A stretch of DNA of 64,000 nt from Phyllobacterium myrsinacearum. GTDB taxonomy: Bacteria; Pseudomonadota; Alphaproteobacteria; Rhizobiales; Rhizobiaceae. Position numbers and translations under genes: made by a program. The stretch is taken from the NCBI RefSeq assembly GCF_014138285.1, contig NZ_JACGXN010000013.1:1-64000 (forward strand), in the 5' to 3' direction. Under the pieces are notes generated by a model. That model searched no databases, was not told the origin of the DNA, and saw only the letters and a program-made list of their open reading frames with translations. Shown one piece after another: positions 35,359 through 43,128 of this stretch (position 1 is its first letter; every line of letters starts with the position of its first letter).

Positions 35359-36230
35359 AACTCTTCGCTCATACGAGGTGGGACGTTGCGCCCGTTTTGG
35401 CTGCCATCGCCCACCTTCTTTTCAATATCTACTTGGTTGTCGGCTTTGAAAGCAGGCCATTATGGTTGTCGCTTGTGCTTGGCGGGCTCTACGCGGTTTC
35501 GATCTCGTGGAACATCAACAGCATTTCGCACAACTTCATCCATACGCCCTATTTCAAGCCACGCGGGATGAACTATGCGTTCAGCCTGCTGGAATCGGTC
35601 ACCATCGGGTTCTCTCAGACCTATTATCAGTGGATTCATATGCGCCATCATTCAGGCAACAGCGACCGTCCGAATGAGAAAGGCGAAACAGTCGACTGGC
35701 TGTCCATTTATCGCCATGGCAAGAATGGTGAGCCGGAGAATGTCTGGAGCTATACGTTCCTCAGTTTCTTCCGCGACAGCCTCGGTGACATTCACAAGGC
35801 CATTGCCAAGAACCGCCCGTTCGACGCCAAATGGGGCCGTTTCGAGCTCTATGCGTTTCTCGGGCTGGCTGCGATCGGCTTTCTCTACGACTGGAAAGCG
35901 ATGCTGTTCTTCATCCCCTTCTACTATCTGGGGAATTGCCTGTCCTCGCTCAACGGGTACTACGAACACCTGAATGGTGATCCGGAAGAACCTATTGCCT
36001 GGGGCGTAAGCAGCCATAACCGTTTCTATAACTGGTTGTGGTTCGGCAACGGATACCACGCCGAACACCATTATCGCCCTAAGACCCATTGGACTGAACT
36101 GCGTAACTTCCATGAGAAAATCAAGGAAGACCAGGATAAGGCCGGCGTGCACGTCATCAGCACCTGCCATGCGTTGGGTTTCATGGCCAAAGAGAACAGA
36201 AACCCGGATATGATTGATGCAGATGTCTGA
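35355..36230 (+). CDS. Membrane fatty acid desaturase
   Basis: 291 residues. All three histidine boxes of membrane di-iron desaturases are present: HNFIH (residues 59-63), HMRHH (95-99) and HAEHH near residue 236. Hydrophobic segments flank them (about residues 10-30, 38-55, 158-190). The enzyme inserts a double bond (or hydroxyl) into an acyl or alkyl chain, with electrons from a ferredoxin or cytochrome b5-type donor that is not encoded here. It is shorter than most acyl-lipid desaturases. It overlaps the SMR gene by ATGA and the next gene by 14 bases. Confidence 0.9.
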   Translation: MKLFAHTRWDVAPVLAAIAHLLFNIYLVVGFESRPLWLSLVLGGLYAVSISWNINSISHNFIHTPYFKPRGMNYAFSLLESVTIGFSQTYYQWIHMRHHSGNSDRPNEKGETVDWLSIYRHGKNGEPENVWSYTFLSFFRDSLGDIHKAIAKNRPFDAKWGRFELYAFLGLAAIGFLYDWKAMLFFIPFYYLGNCLSSLNGYYEHLNGDPEEPIAWGVSSHNRFYNWLWFGNGYHAEHHYRPKTHWTELRNFHEKIKEDQDKAGVHVISTCHALGFMAKENRNPDMIDADV

Positions 36231-37035
36231 TGGATTGAGCTATTTCCTCGAAGGCTCAAATGGCAAAGGCGTGTTGCTCGTCCATGGTCTGACGGGAGCA
36301 CCCGCGGAAATGAAGATGCTGGCGCGGCAATTGAACCGCAAAGGCTACAGCGTCTATGCCCCGCTTCTAGCCGGGCACGGCGTTGATATGGCGACATTGA
36401 CGCGAAGCCGCTGGCAGGACTGGCTGGAAAGCGTGCACGAGGCGACGGAGAAGTTTGCGCCCTATACCGATAAAACATTTGCAGCCGGTATCTGCATCGG
36501 CGGCAAACTGTCGATGATGGCCGCACACCAGAAGCCCGACAGCATCAAGGCTGTGGCAATCTATTCGCCCTGCTTCCATTATGATGGCTGGAATGTGCCG
36601 CATTATTACTGGTTGCTGTCTCCATTCATCGAGCTGTTGTCGCATATTCCTGCAGTCGCCCGGCTGAATTTCAGCGAAACCTCGGCGCTCGGCATCAAGG
36701 ATGAGCGAATCCGGCGCATGATGGAGAGCATGTCTGCCGAGGGGGTCATCGACAAATTTCCGGGAAAAGGCATTGCCGAGATGTACCGTCTTGGCAAGGC
36801 GTTGAAGAAAACCCTGCCGCAGATGCGGACACCAACGCTGATCCTGCACGCCATGGAAGATGACTTGAGCAGCCCCAAACATGCCCGATACATCAGCCGC
36901 CACATCGGCGGACCGCATCAACTGAAATGGATCGAGGACAGCTATCACATGATCCATGTCGACCGGCAGCGCCAGAAAGTCGGTGACTATACGGCAGAAT
37001 TCTTCGAGGCGAACAATGCTCCAGCCCATGCATGA
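36217..37035 (+). CDS. Alpha/beta hydrolase with Cys in the nucleophile elbow
   Basis: 272 residues from the ATG at 36217; the ATG at 36223 is possible. The oxyanion loop VLLVHGLTGAPAEM, the nucleophile elbow A-G-I-C-I-G-G (Cys93 at the place of the usual Ser in G-x-S-x-G), the Asp in MEDDLSS and the His in MIHVDRQ form a Cys-His-Asp triad. I verified the TGC codon. Carboxylesterase/lipase-like sequence overall (TrEst/Est30 type). A Cys nucleophile is known from dienelactone hydrolases and acyltransferase-type enzymes. It may transfer or remove an acyl group in this pathway. Confidence 0.85.
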   Translation: MQMSDGLSYFLEGSNGKGVLLVHGLTGAPAEMKMLARQLNRKGYSVYAPLLAGHGVDMATLTRSRWQDWLESVHEATEKFAPYTDKTFAAGICIGGKLSMMAAHQKPDSIKAVAIYSPCFHYDGWNVPHYYWLLSPFIELLSHIPAVARLNFSETSALGIKDERIRRMMESMSAEGVIDKFPGKGIAEMYRLGKALKKTLPQMRTPTLILHAMEDDLSSPKHARYISRHIGGPHQLKWIEDSYHMIHVDRQRQKVGDYTAEFFEANNAPAHA

Positions 37036-38194
37036 TCATGTCGTGCAGCACGTGGCTGCATCATCGAAAATTGCCGTTATAGCCCAGGCGCGCGTGTTTG
37101 AGTCGATCCGCGCCATCGGCCGGGATGCCTGGAATAAGTGTTTTCCCGACGAGGTTGAGGATTACGATTGCCTGCTTGCCATTGAGGAAGCGGGAATTTC
37201 CGGCTTTGCTTTCCGCTATGTCACCGTCATGGAAAATGGCCAGTTGCTGGCGGCAATGCCCGCGTTCCTGACCGACTATCAGCTGGATACGACACTGGAA
37301 GAAGGCCGCTTGCGCCAGATTCTGCGCCACGTCAGGCGGGCCTTTCCACGCTTTCTCACGCTCAAACTGGCCTGTCTCGGGTCGCCATGCACTGAGAATG
37401 GCGTGGCGGGATTTCACCCGAACGTGCTTGAACGGCGCAAGGCCGATCTGTTTTCGCAGCTGCTCCGCGGCTTTGAGCATTATGCAAAGACAAATGATTG
37501 TTCGCTGATCGGCATCAAGGATGTGCCGGAACCAGCGACCCAGACATATGGGGGCGTTTTCGCTGATCATGCCTTTGCCGGCATTCCCGGACTGCCAACG
37601 GCCTGGCTAAACATCGATTTCGACGCCATCGACACCTACATGGCCCGGCTTTCATCCGGAACGCGCAAGGATATGCGCCGGAAAATGAAATCCTTCGACA
37701 AAATCCGGGTGGAGAAACGCACGGATTTTGGAACCATGCTGCCAGAGGTCATGGCGCTTTATCATGACACGCGCAACCGCAGCGAATGGCAGTTTGAAGA
37801 ACTGACTTCAGACTATTTCGCCGGCATTCTGCGTCAGATGCAGGGACGTTCCTTCTGCACCTTCTACTACGCTGATGATCAGTTGCTGGCTGCCAATCTA
37901 CTGGTCCATGACGGCAACACTCTGATCGACAAGTTCTTCTGCATGAACAGCGCCGAAGGCCGTGCGTACAATCTCTATTACCTCAGCTGGTTCACCAATC
38001 TGCGCCATTGTCTGGATCATGGGATAAAACGCTACCAGAGCGGACAGGCCTACTACGAAAATAAGATAAGGCTCGGTAGCCAGCTGACGCGCAACACCAT
38101 GTATTTCAAGCACCGCAACCCGGTTATTCAATGGGCTTTGCGCCTCGCCTCACCGCTCTTCGCCGCGGACGAAACCTTGAGGGATGGCGCATGA
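37016..38194 (+). CDS. GNAT/FemAB-like acyltransferase
   Basis: 392 residues from the ATG at 37016; an ATG at 37028 is possible. The C-terminal half shows the double-GNAT pattern of the BioF2/FemAB-like group (LSSGTRKDMRRKMKSF, MALYHDTRNRSEWQFEELTSDYFAGILRQMQG, FCTFYYADDQLLAANLLVHDGNTLIDKFFCMN and YYENKIRLGSQLTRNTMYFKHRNP). Such enzymes transfer acyl or aminoacyl groups to amino groups of cell-envelope or secondary metabolites. It overlaps the hydrolase by 20 bases and the last gene by ATGA. Confidence 0.85.
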   Translation: MLQPMHDHVVQHVAASSKIAVIAQARVFESIRAIGRDAWNKCFPDEVEDYDCLLAIEEAGISGFAFRYVTVMENGQLLAAMPAFLTDYQLDTTLEEGRLRQILRHVRRAFPRFLTLKLACLGSPCTENGVAGFHPNVLERRKADLFSQLLRGFEHYAKTNDCSLIGIKDVPEPATQTYGGVFADHAFAGIPGLPTAWLNIDFDAIDTYMARLSSGTRKDMRRKMKSFDKIRVEKRTDFGTMLPEVMALYHDTRNRSEWQFEELTSDYFAGILRQMQGRSFCTFYYADDQLLAANLLVHDGNTLIDKFFCMNSAEGRAYNLYYLSWFTNLRHCLDHGIKRYQSGQAYYENKIRLGSQLTRNTMYFKHRNPVIQWALRLASPLFAADETLRDGA

Positions 38195-38607
38195 AGCCGA
38201 TTAATCTCGTCTGGTTTGCCATACCGGTTCTCAATACCCTGTTTCAGGTCTTCATCAAGCTTGCTGCGGAACAGATGACCGGGCTGGGTTTTGATGTGGC
38301 CTGGCTCGTCCACGCGGTCACGTCGCCGTGGATGCTGGCCGCCATTGCGGCTGAAGTTGTCTGCTTCGTGTTCTGGCTGCAGGCACTGGCCCAGCTTGAC
38401 CTGAGCAAGGCATTTCCCCTAACCGGCATCAGTTACGTGATGATCCTTGCAACAAGCTGGCTTGTTTTCAGGGAAGACATCACCGCACTGCAAATTATCG
38501 GTAGCACGCTCATTCTCATCGGAGTCTGGCTAATCGGCACTGCCTCCGGAGCACAGAAAGACAGCGAGCCATCGCTTTCAAGCGTGATACCCCACAACTT
38601 ACACTAG
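38191..38607 (+). CDS. SMR/EamA-type four-helix membrane protein, subunit 2
   Basis: 138 residues with four predicted helices (about residues 5-22, 44-66, 72-95, 101-120). The FWLQALAQLDLSKAFPLTGISYVMILATSWLVFREDI pattern parallels the first SMR protein (AFPL, SYV, W-F-E positions align), so the two are homologous halves, with a longer polar C-terminal tail here. The ATGA overlap makes it the last gene of the block. Together with subunit 1 it probably forms an antiparallel heterodimer that exports or flips the pathway product. Confidence 0.83.
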   Translation: MKPINLVWFAIPVLNTLFQVFIKLAAEQMTGLGFDVAWLVHAVTSPWMLAAIAAEVVCFVFWLQALAQLDLSKAFPLTGISYVMILATSWLVFREDITALQIIGSTLILIGVWLIGTASGAQKDSEPSLSSVIPHNLH

Positions 38608-38720
38608 AACATTCCCTTGAACAGATTCTCTGTCTGTCAAACAATGCGATTTGACTGTCCGTTCTGATTTCGATGTAATCCGCCATGAAAACACCGCATG
38701 CCCGACTAGGAATAGAACCG

Positions 38721-38966
38721 ATGGATCGCTACGAAATCTTCGCAACCTGGATTTTCCTCGCATTTGGCGTGCTGATTTTGGCTGGATTGATGGCGTTCTC
38801 AATAACCTCCGCCGACAAGACGGCGTTTCTGTTCACGCTTGCCGCGTCCTGTGCCACTTTTTTTCTGGGCGCCGCAGTCGTTCTTAATCAACCCAAACTA
38901 TACGGCCTGATTCTGCTGGTCACAATTGTTCTCGTCGGCTGCTCCATCACCGCCATCGTAACCTGA
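38721..38966 (+). CDS. Small membrane protein, paralogue of the one at 43750
   Basis: 81 residues from the ATG at 38721 (AGGAATAG site upstream). Three hydrophobic helices. It aligns over its whole length with the protein at 43750-43995: both start MD(R/N)-E-, share GLM in helix 1, F-L-x-L/A-L in helix 2 and the loop NQPKLYG / DKPRVYG before helix 3. The family is unknown to me. No operon partner; the neighbouring flavin reductase converges on it. Confidence 0.6.
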   Translation: MDRYEIFATWIFLAFGVLILAGLMAFSITSADKTAFLFTLAASCATFFLGAAVVLNQPKLYGLILLVTIVLVGCSITAIVT

Positions 38967-38970
38967 TCCA

Positions 38971-39510
38971 TCACTCAACCGGCGGAGTGATGTGCCTGTA
39001 CGCGCCGTGCCAGTAAAGCAAGGGTTCCGCATTTTTACGCAAGGTAATCGCGCGCACCCTTCCAATGAGAATGCCATGGGAGTGGCGTTCAATCGCGTCA
39101 TCGAGCTCACAGTCAAGAACAGTCAGGGCATTCTTCAAAGCAAGCGTTCCCGTGGCAAGTTCTTGCCATTCACTGTCGAGATATCGGTCAATGCCCTTGC
39201 GTCCACCACGGCCGGCAAAACTGTCCGCGACATGGCGCTGATCATGTGCCAGTACGTTGACGCAGAAGCTGCCGTGGCGCTGCAAGACCGGCCATGACGA
39301 TGAATCACGATTGAGACTGACGATTACCGACGGCGGTTCAATGGCCAGCGACGAAACGGAGGTCGCCGTAAAACCCGTGCGGTCGTTGCCCCGCCCGACG
39401 GTTATAACGCTCACCGCACCCGCGAGGTGACGCATGGAATCCTTGAATAAATCAGCTTCCACGGTCAATTCGTGCTGGGCGGCACGCGCCCCTGTCTGAA
39501 AGACGGACAT
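38971..39510 (-). CDS. Flavin reductase family protein (FMN-binding split barrel)
   Basis: 179 residues from the ATG at 39510, chosen for its GAGGAAAAA site; the frame extends 52 codons upstream without support. The split-barrel pattern of HpaC/Fre-type flavin reductases is seen: MRHLAGAVSVITVGRGNDRTGFTATSVSSLAIEPPSVIVSLN, SFCVNVLAHDQ, and the C-terminal SHGILIGRVRAI-LLYWHGAYR. These enzymes supply reduced FMN/FAD to two-component monooxygenases. No oxygenase partner is adjacent. Confidence 0.88.
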   Translation of the reverse strand: MSVFQTGARAAQHELTVEADLFKDSMRHLAGAVSVITVGRGNDRTGFTATSVSSLAIEPPSVIVSLNRDSSSWPVLQRHGSFCVNVLAHDQRHVADSFAGRGGRKGIDRYLDSEWQELATGTLALKNALTVLDCELDDAIERHSHGILIGRVRAITLRKNAEPLLYWHGAYRHITPPVE

Positions 39511-40104
39511 TTTTTCCTCATTCATTGGATCACTCTGGCAGGTGGGACCGTCAAAGTCCGGGCTTTCGGCTTCGGAAGGATCACTTCGCTCGGTGTGCAA
39601 GAGGTCTTCGTCATTAGACTTTCTATCAATAGACGCGTGACCGGTTTCAGATGAGTATCCAGCCACCCGATTTCAATCACATCCTGGATCGAAGGCGCTT
39701 GGCTGTTCACCGCTGCATTGCAGCACATTCGTATAGCGGCAAACCAGATTGTGCTTTGCTCAACCTGCGACCTTTCTGCAATTTTGTTTTGCCTTTCTTG
39801 AGTATTTCGAGAAACCAAATCTAAAAGAAGCGCTATGACGCCTTGGCTGCCATAAATCCATCGCCCCGAGACGAGCCAGAAACGGGTGACAGTGAGTCTG
39901 CGGCCCCGGGCGCAAATCCAGATCCTTTCCGGATGCCGATGCGTGCAAACGACAGAATCCGGCACCGATGAGAAATTATTTCCATGGCAGCGTACCTGGG
40001 CGCAAAACCTTACCTCCAAGACCACCAAAATAGTAATCCCTATCGTGTTAATCGTCTATTGAATGCCTGATGATCAGTGCCACAGCATAGAGAGAACGAT
40101 TCCG
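39511..40104. other. Stretch without recognisable genes
   Basis: About 590 bases between the flavin reductase start and the next small gene. Open frames here (for example the 168-codon minus-strand one) have no ribosome site, unusual composition and no family similarity. Probably promoters and decayed sequence. Confidence 0.5.
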
Positions 40105-40257
40105 ATGGCGTCCACTGACTATACAGCCTCACGCATCACGCCAGCTTCGGCATTTCAGCGTATTTTCAAAGACAGGGACCGTGCGACTGTTGCTGTGGTT
40201 TTCACAGTCGCCTTTGCATTCCATTTGGCCGTATTATTTAATCTCCTGCCTGCCTAA
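40105..40257 (+). CDS. Small membrane protein (50 aa)
   Basis: 50 residues from the ATG at 40105. A polar, basic first half (about residues 1-28) is followed by one hydrophobic helix to the C-terminus (VAVVFTVAFAFHLAVLFNLL). AGAGAA lies about 10 bases upstream. The tail-anchored layout and absence of a recognised family make it an orphan small membrane protein. Confidence 0.45.
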   Translation: MASTDYTASRITPASAFQRIFKDRDRATVAVVFTVAFAFHLAVLFNLLPA

Positions 40258-40327
40258 ACATATCGAGATGTCCTTCAGGCGATAACCCTTCGTGCTTCGG
40301 GCATTATCCAGATCGACGGACGATCCT

Positions 40328-41410
40328 ATGGCTGCACTATTCTCCCCTCTGACAATCGGTGATCTGAAGCTCGCGAACCGGATCGTCATGGCCCCCATGA
40401 CCCGTCACCGTGCATTGCACGGCAAAATACCGGGTAGCTTGAATGCCCTTTATTATACCCAGCGTGCAGGTGCGGGCCTTATCATAACGGAATCGACGGA
40501 AATCGATCCCTATGGCGCCATTGAAGTTCCAACGCGGCCGGGACTTTTCAATGATGAACAGGAAGCTGGTTGGCGGTTGGTAACCGACGCAGTCCATGCG
40601 GCAGGTGGCAAAATCTTTGTTCAATTGTCCCATATGGGGCGAACCGCCCTTCCCTCGCAATTGCGCGATGGTCGCTGGCCTGTTGGTCCTTCGGCGCTCG
40701 CGGCGGCAGGAAAGATTTACACGGCAAATCGTGCCGAACCCTATGTTGAGCCGCAAGCCCTTTCTGTTGATGGCATCACGACGATTATTGCGGGGTTTGC
40801 CGATGCAGCAGCGCGCGCCAAAAGAGCCAGATTTGACGGCATCGAAATCCATGGCGCCAATGGTTATCTCGTCGATCAGTTTTTGCGGGACGGCAGCAAT
40901 ATCCGAACCGACAATTATGGCGGCTCGGTGGGAAATCGTACGCGCTTCCTGCTTGAAATCATTGAGGCCGCAAAAGAATACTGGCCGACAGATCGTATTG
41001 CCGTGCGACTATCACCAACCAATCCGTTTCAGGGCATGAGCGACAGCGATCCTGTCGCAAACTTTGCCGGCATTGCGGCCCTGCTCGCCCCCTTTGGCCT
41101 TGCCTATCTGCACATCGTTACCCCTGTCGTCGTGCCGGAAGGACAAGCCGATGTTGCTCCCGCCATTCGCGCGACCTTTCATGGTCCTTTGATCGTCGCA
41201 GGCGGCTACAAGCGTGATCACGCGGAAGATGCCCTGACTAGCGGCAAAGCCGATCTTGTTGCTTTCGGAGAGGCCTTCATCGCCAATCCGGACCTTCCGC
41301 AGCGCTGGCGGATCAATGCTCCCCTTAATGCTGCCGACAAGGGTACTTTTTATACGACTGATGCCAAAGGCTATACGGACTATCCGAGCCTTGAGCTCGT
41401 CGAAGACTGA
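40328..41410 (+). CDS. Old-yellow-enzyme family alkene reductase
   Basis: 360 residues from the ATG at 40328. FMN-binding TIM barrel of the OYE/NemA type: FSPLTIGDLKLANRIVMAPMTR at the start, VQLSHMGRTALPS, the catalytic HGANGYLVDQFLRDGSN, NYGGS-NRTRFLLEI and the C-terminal GYTDYPSLE. It reduces activated C=C bonds with NAD(P)H. No operon partners. Three hairpins follow its stop, the last a strong terminator. Confidence 0.92.
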   Translation: MAALFSPLTIGDLKLANRIVMAPMTRHRALHGKIPGSLNALYYTQRAGAGLIITESTEIDPYGAIEVPTRPGLFNDEQEAGWRLVTDAVHAAGGKIFVQLSHMGRTALPSQLRDGRWPVGPSALAAAGKIYTANRAEPYVEPQALSVDGITTIIAGFADAAARAKRARFDGIEIHGANGYLVDQFLRDGSNIRTDNYGGSVGNRTRFLLEIIEAAKEYWPTDRIAVRLSPTNPFQGMSDSDPVANFAGIAALLAPFGLAYLHIVTPVVVPEGQADVAPAIRATFHGPLIVAGGYKRDHAEDALTSGKADLVAFGEAFIANPDLPQRWRINAPLNAADKGTFYTTDAKGYTDYPSLELVED

Positions 41411-41482
41411 ATACTTGCTCCGCGGAGCTGAAAATATTTCATTTCGTCTGGAACCAATCTTTTGCTGAGGCATTTTGTGGGT

Positions 41483-41568
41483 ACTGGTAACCCCAACCAG
41501 TCTTGGCTTTTCCCCCCACAAGCCAACATAGCCCAATCCTCATACCCCTTGAGGATTGGGCTTTTTTC
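41483..41568 (+). ncRNA. Candidate small RNA (three hairpins)
   Basis: After the alkene reductase stop, three successive hairpins occur on the plus strand: ACTGG/CCAGT (41483-41501), TTGGCTT/AAGCCAA with a ten-base loop containing six C (41503-41526), and a 13-bp terminator (41530-41562) followed by six T. C-rich loops over a hairpin followed by a terminator resemble alphaproteobacterial trans-acting RNAs that pair with ribosome sites. The 5' end and promoter are not defined, and it could simply be a structured 3' UTR. Confidence 0.35.
41530..41568 (+). terminator. Strong intrinsic terminator
   Basis: A perfect 13-bp stem AGCCCAATCCTCA / TGAGGATTGGGCT with a 7-base loop is followed by TTTTTT. 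It ends the alkene reductase transcript or the candidate small RNA. Confidence 0.9.
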
Positions 41569-41609
41569 GTTAGCATTACAGAAGAAGAACACCTGAAACG
41601 GAGGAAGCA

Positions 41610-41768
41610 ATGTCCATTGATAGTGCCAAACAAGCCATCGAGACTGCGATCCATCGCGGTGATTTCAAGAGTATGGGTGTCGCCGTGTTCAAGGCCATCA
41701 ATGCCCTGGAGGACCGCATCCGGCAGATGGAAGAGGAAATCGCCCGATTGAAAGCAAAAGTGAACTGA
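41610..41768 (+). CDS. Small coiled-coil protein (52 aa)
   Basis: 52 codons with a strong GGAGG site 5 bases before the ATG. The N-terminal half is helical and amphipathic (IDSAKQAIETAIHRGDF); the C-terminal half is a heptad-type coiled coil (INALEDRIRQMEEEIARLKAKV), so it probably forms oligomers. Family not recognised. It follows a terminator, so it has its own promoter. Confidence 0.65.
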   Translation: MSIDSAKQAIETAIHRGDFKSMGVAVFKAINALEDRIRQMEEEIARLKAKVN

Positions 41769-41924
41769 GGCCAGGCCATTCGTTCTTTGAAATGAAAGTT
41801 GGCTATGTTAAGATTTCGGCAAGTTGAGTGTAGCGGTACCTTGAGCCTGCGCCGCACTGAAACGATGCGCGATATTTTTATCCAGAGTCCAGTTTGTTAG
41901 AGCCAAATCAAGCCTCAACCCGTG

Positions 41925-41952
41925 AAACCCCTACCGTTTCGGCAGGGGTTTT
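41925..41952 (+). terminator. Terminator-like hairpin in front of a small membrane gene
   Basis: AAACCCCT pairs with AGGGGTTT over a short loop, followed by TT. It lies only 22 bases before the next ATG. It may end upstream transcription or act as an attenuator or leader structure for the small gene that follows. Confidence 0.5.
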
Positions 41953-41973
41953 GCTTGTGAGAACCGGCACGCC

Positions 41974-42156
41974 ATGAAAATCATTCTGTCGATTGTCGCG
42001 ATACTTCTCATCATTATGGGTGGCATCTGGGCGCTGCAGGGCCTCAACCTCATTGGCGGAAGTTTCATGGTCGGGCAAACCCGTTGGCTCTATATCGGAT
42101 TGCTGACAATCGTGATCGGCGCCGTTCTCCTGGTTTTCACCGCCTCGCAAAAGTGA
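41974..42156 (+). CDS. Small two-helix membrane protein (60 aa)
   Basis: 60 residues with two hydrophobic segments (about residues 2-20 and 37-55) joined by GLNLIGGSFMVGQTRWL. The pattern (ALQGLNLIGGSFMVGQ) is typical of a widespread small conserved membrane protein of proteobacteria with no known function. GAGAACCGG lies upstream. It stands alone. Confidence 0.7.
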   Translation: MKIILSIVAILLIIMGGIWALQGLNLIGGSFMVGQTRWLYIGLLTIVIGAVLLVFTASQK

Positions 42157-42337
42157 GACCGCCTGCCTCACATTCTTCCGTCTTCCAATCAGAAATCAGC
42201 CGCTGCCGTCTCGTCAGTTCATTCGACGGAAATGAGACTTTACAAGGTGTTGACAGGTATTTGCCGCACCGTGCATCTGGATTTGTCAGGAGGCGGCTGA
42301 TAGAACCGTGTGAAGAAAGCGGGAGGCTTGAGTTTAT

Positions 42338-42700
42338 ATGACTGAACTGGCGATTATTGTTGAATTCGAAACGCATGAGGGTCGTGAAGAGGAGTTTACG
42401 GCGCTTATTCGCGAGCATGCACGCAAAACACTGGATGAAGAACCGGGATGCCTGCGTTTCGAAGTCATCAAACCGATTGAGCGTGATGGCACACCTATCC
42501 CGAACAAAGTCATGGTCAACGAACTTTATGCCAATGAAGCTGCTGTCACAGCCCATGAAAACAATCCGCGCATGGCAAAAGTACGTGCTGCGAATGCGCC
42601 ATTGCTCAAATCCAGCAGACTGATCCTGGCCAAATCCCTGAGTGCCAAGCCGGCCGAAGGTATGACCACTATGGAACTGAATGCCAGCAATGATGATTGA
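42338..42700 (+). CDS. Antibiotic biosynthesis monooxygenase (ABM) domain protein
   Basis: 120 residues; a dimeric alpha/beta-barrel ABM protein (MTELAIIVEFETHEGREEEFTALIREHA, DEEPGCLRFEVIKP, MVNELYANEAAVTAHE). Similar to YgiN-type putative quinol monooxygenases. The C-terminal 25 residues are a longer polar tail. No neighbouring partner; the substrate is unknown. Confidence 0.85.
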   Translation: MTELAIIVEFETHEGREEEFTALIREHARKTLDEEPGCLRFEVIKPIERDGTPIPNKVMVNELYANEAAVTAHENNPRMAKVRAANAPLLKSSRLILAKSLSAKPAEGMTTMELNASNDD

Positions 42701-42805
42701 GGGACTTTGCCTAACGTCGAATGTCGTTGGGCATCGAAACGTGCAATGAATGATTATCACCGTTCTGAACGAACTACTCCTGCCGCCTCGGCAAGAAGGT
42801 TTCCT

Positions 42806-43045
42806 GTGAAAAGCAAATTGGCACTCGCCGTTCTCTTGCCGTGTATATTGGCTATCAGCAATTGCGGCGCGATGCGCTGGATGGACGAAACCTCGAAATC
42901 AACGGGTTCTTCCAAATGTGCAGGCTGGAATAAAATCCGCATCAAACCGGAAACGGCGGTCTATCTTGCCCGGAATGATTTCTCTGCGGGAATAGACATC
43001 GATTCCCACAACCTCAACGGACAGTCGAACGGCTGCTGGAACTGA
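42806..43045 (+). CDS. Small exported protein (79 aa), GTG start
   Basis: 79 residues from a GTG at 42806 with AGAAGG 6 bases upstream. A signal peptide of about 20 residues (KSKLALAVLLPCILAIS) ends near a Cys, but the position -1 Asn makes a true lipobox doubtful. The C-terminal half (C-x-W-N-K-I-R-I-K-P-E and the terminal D-S-H-N-L-N-G-Q) recalls short lipoproteins encoded near phage lysis genes, though no phage genes are nearby. Upstream in-frame codons exist but lack support. Confidence 0.45.
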   Translation: MKSKLALAVLLPCILAISNCGAMRWMDETSKSTGSSKCAGWNKIRIKPETAVYLARNDFSAGIDIDSHNLNGQSNGCWN

Positions 43046-43128
43046 CACCGCATCCAATCGAAGTTTTCTGGAACCAAACACTGCCAGCACCGTTATTCCC
43101 CGAGCATAAAGTGAAAGGAATTTCGGAA

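Noticed and set aside
39522-40028. 168-codon minus-strand open frame upstream of the flavin reductase
   Set aside because: No ribosome site, Cys/Arg-rich composition unlike the real genes, and no recognisable domain.
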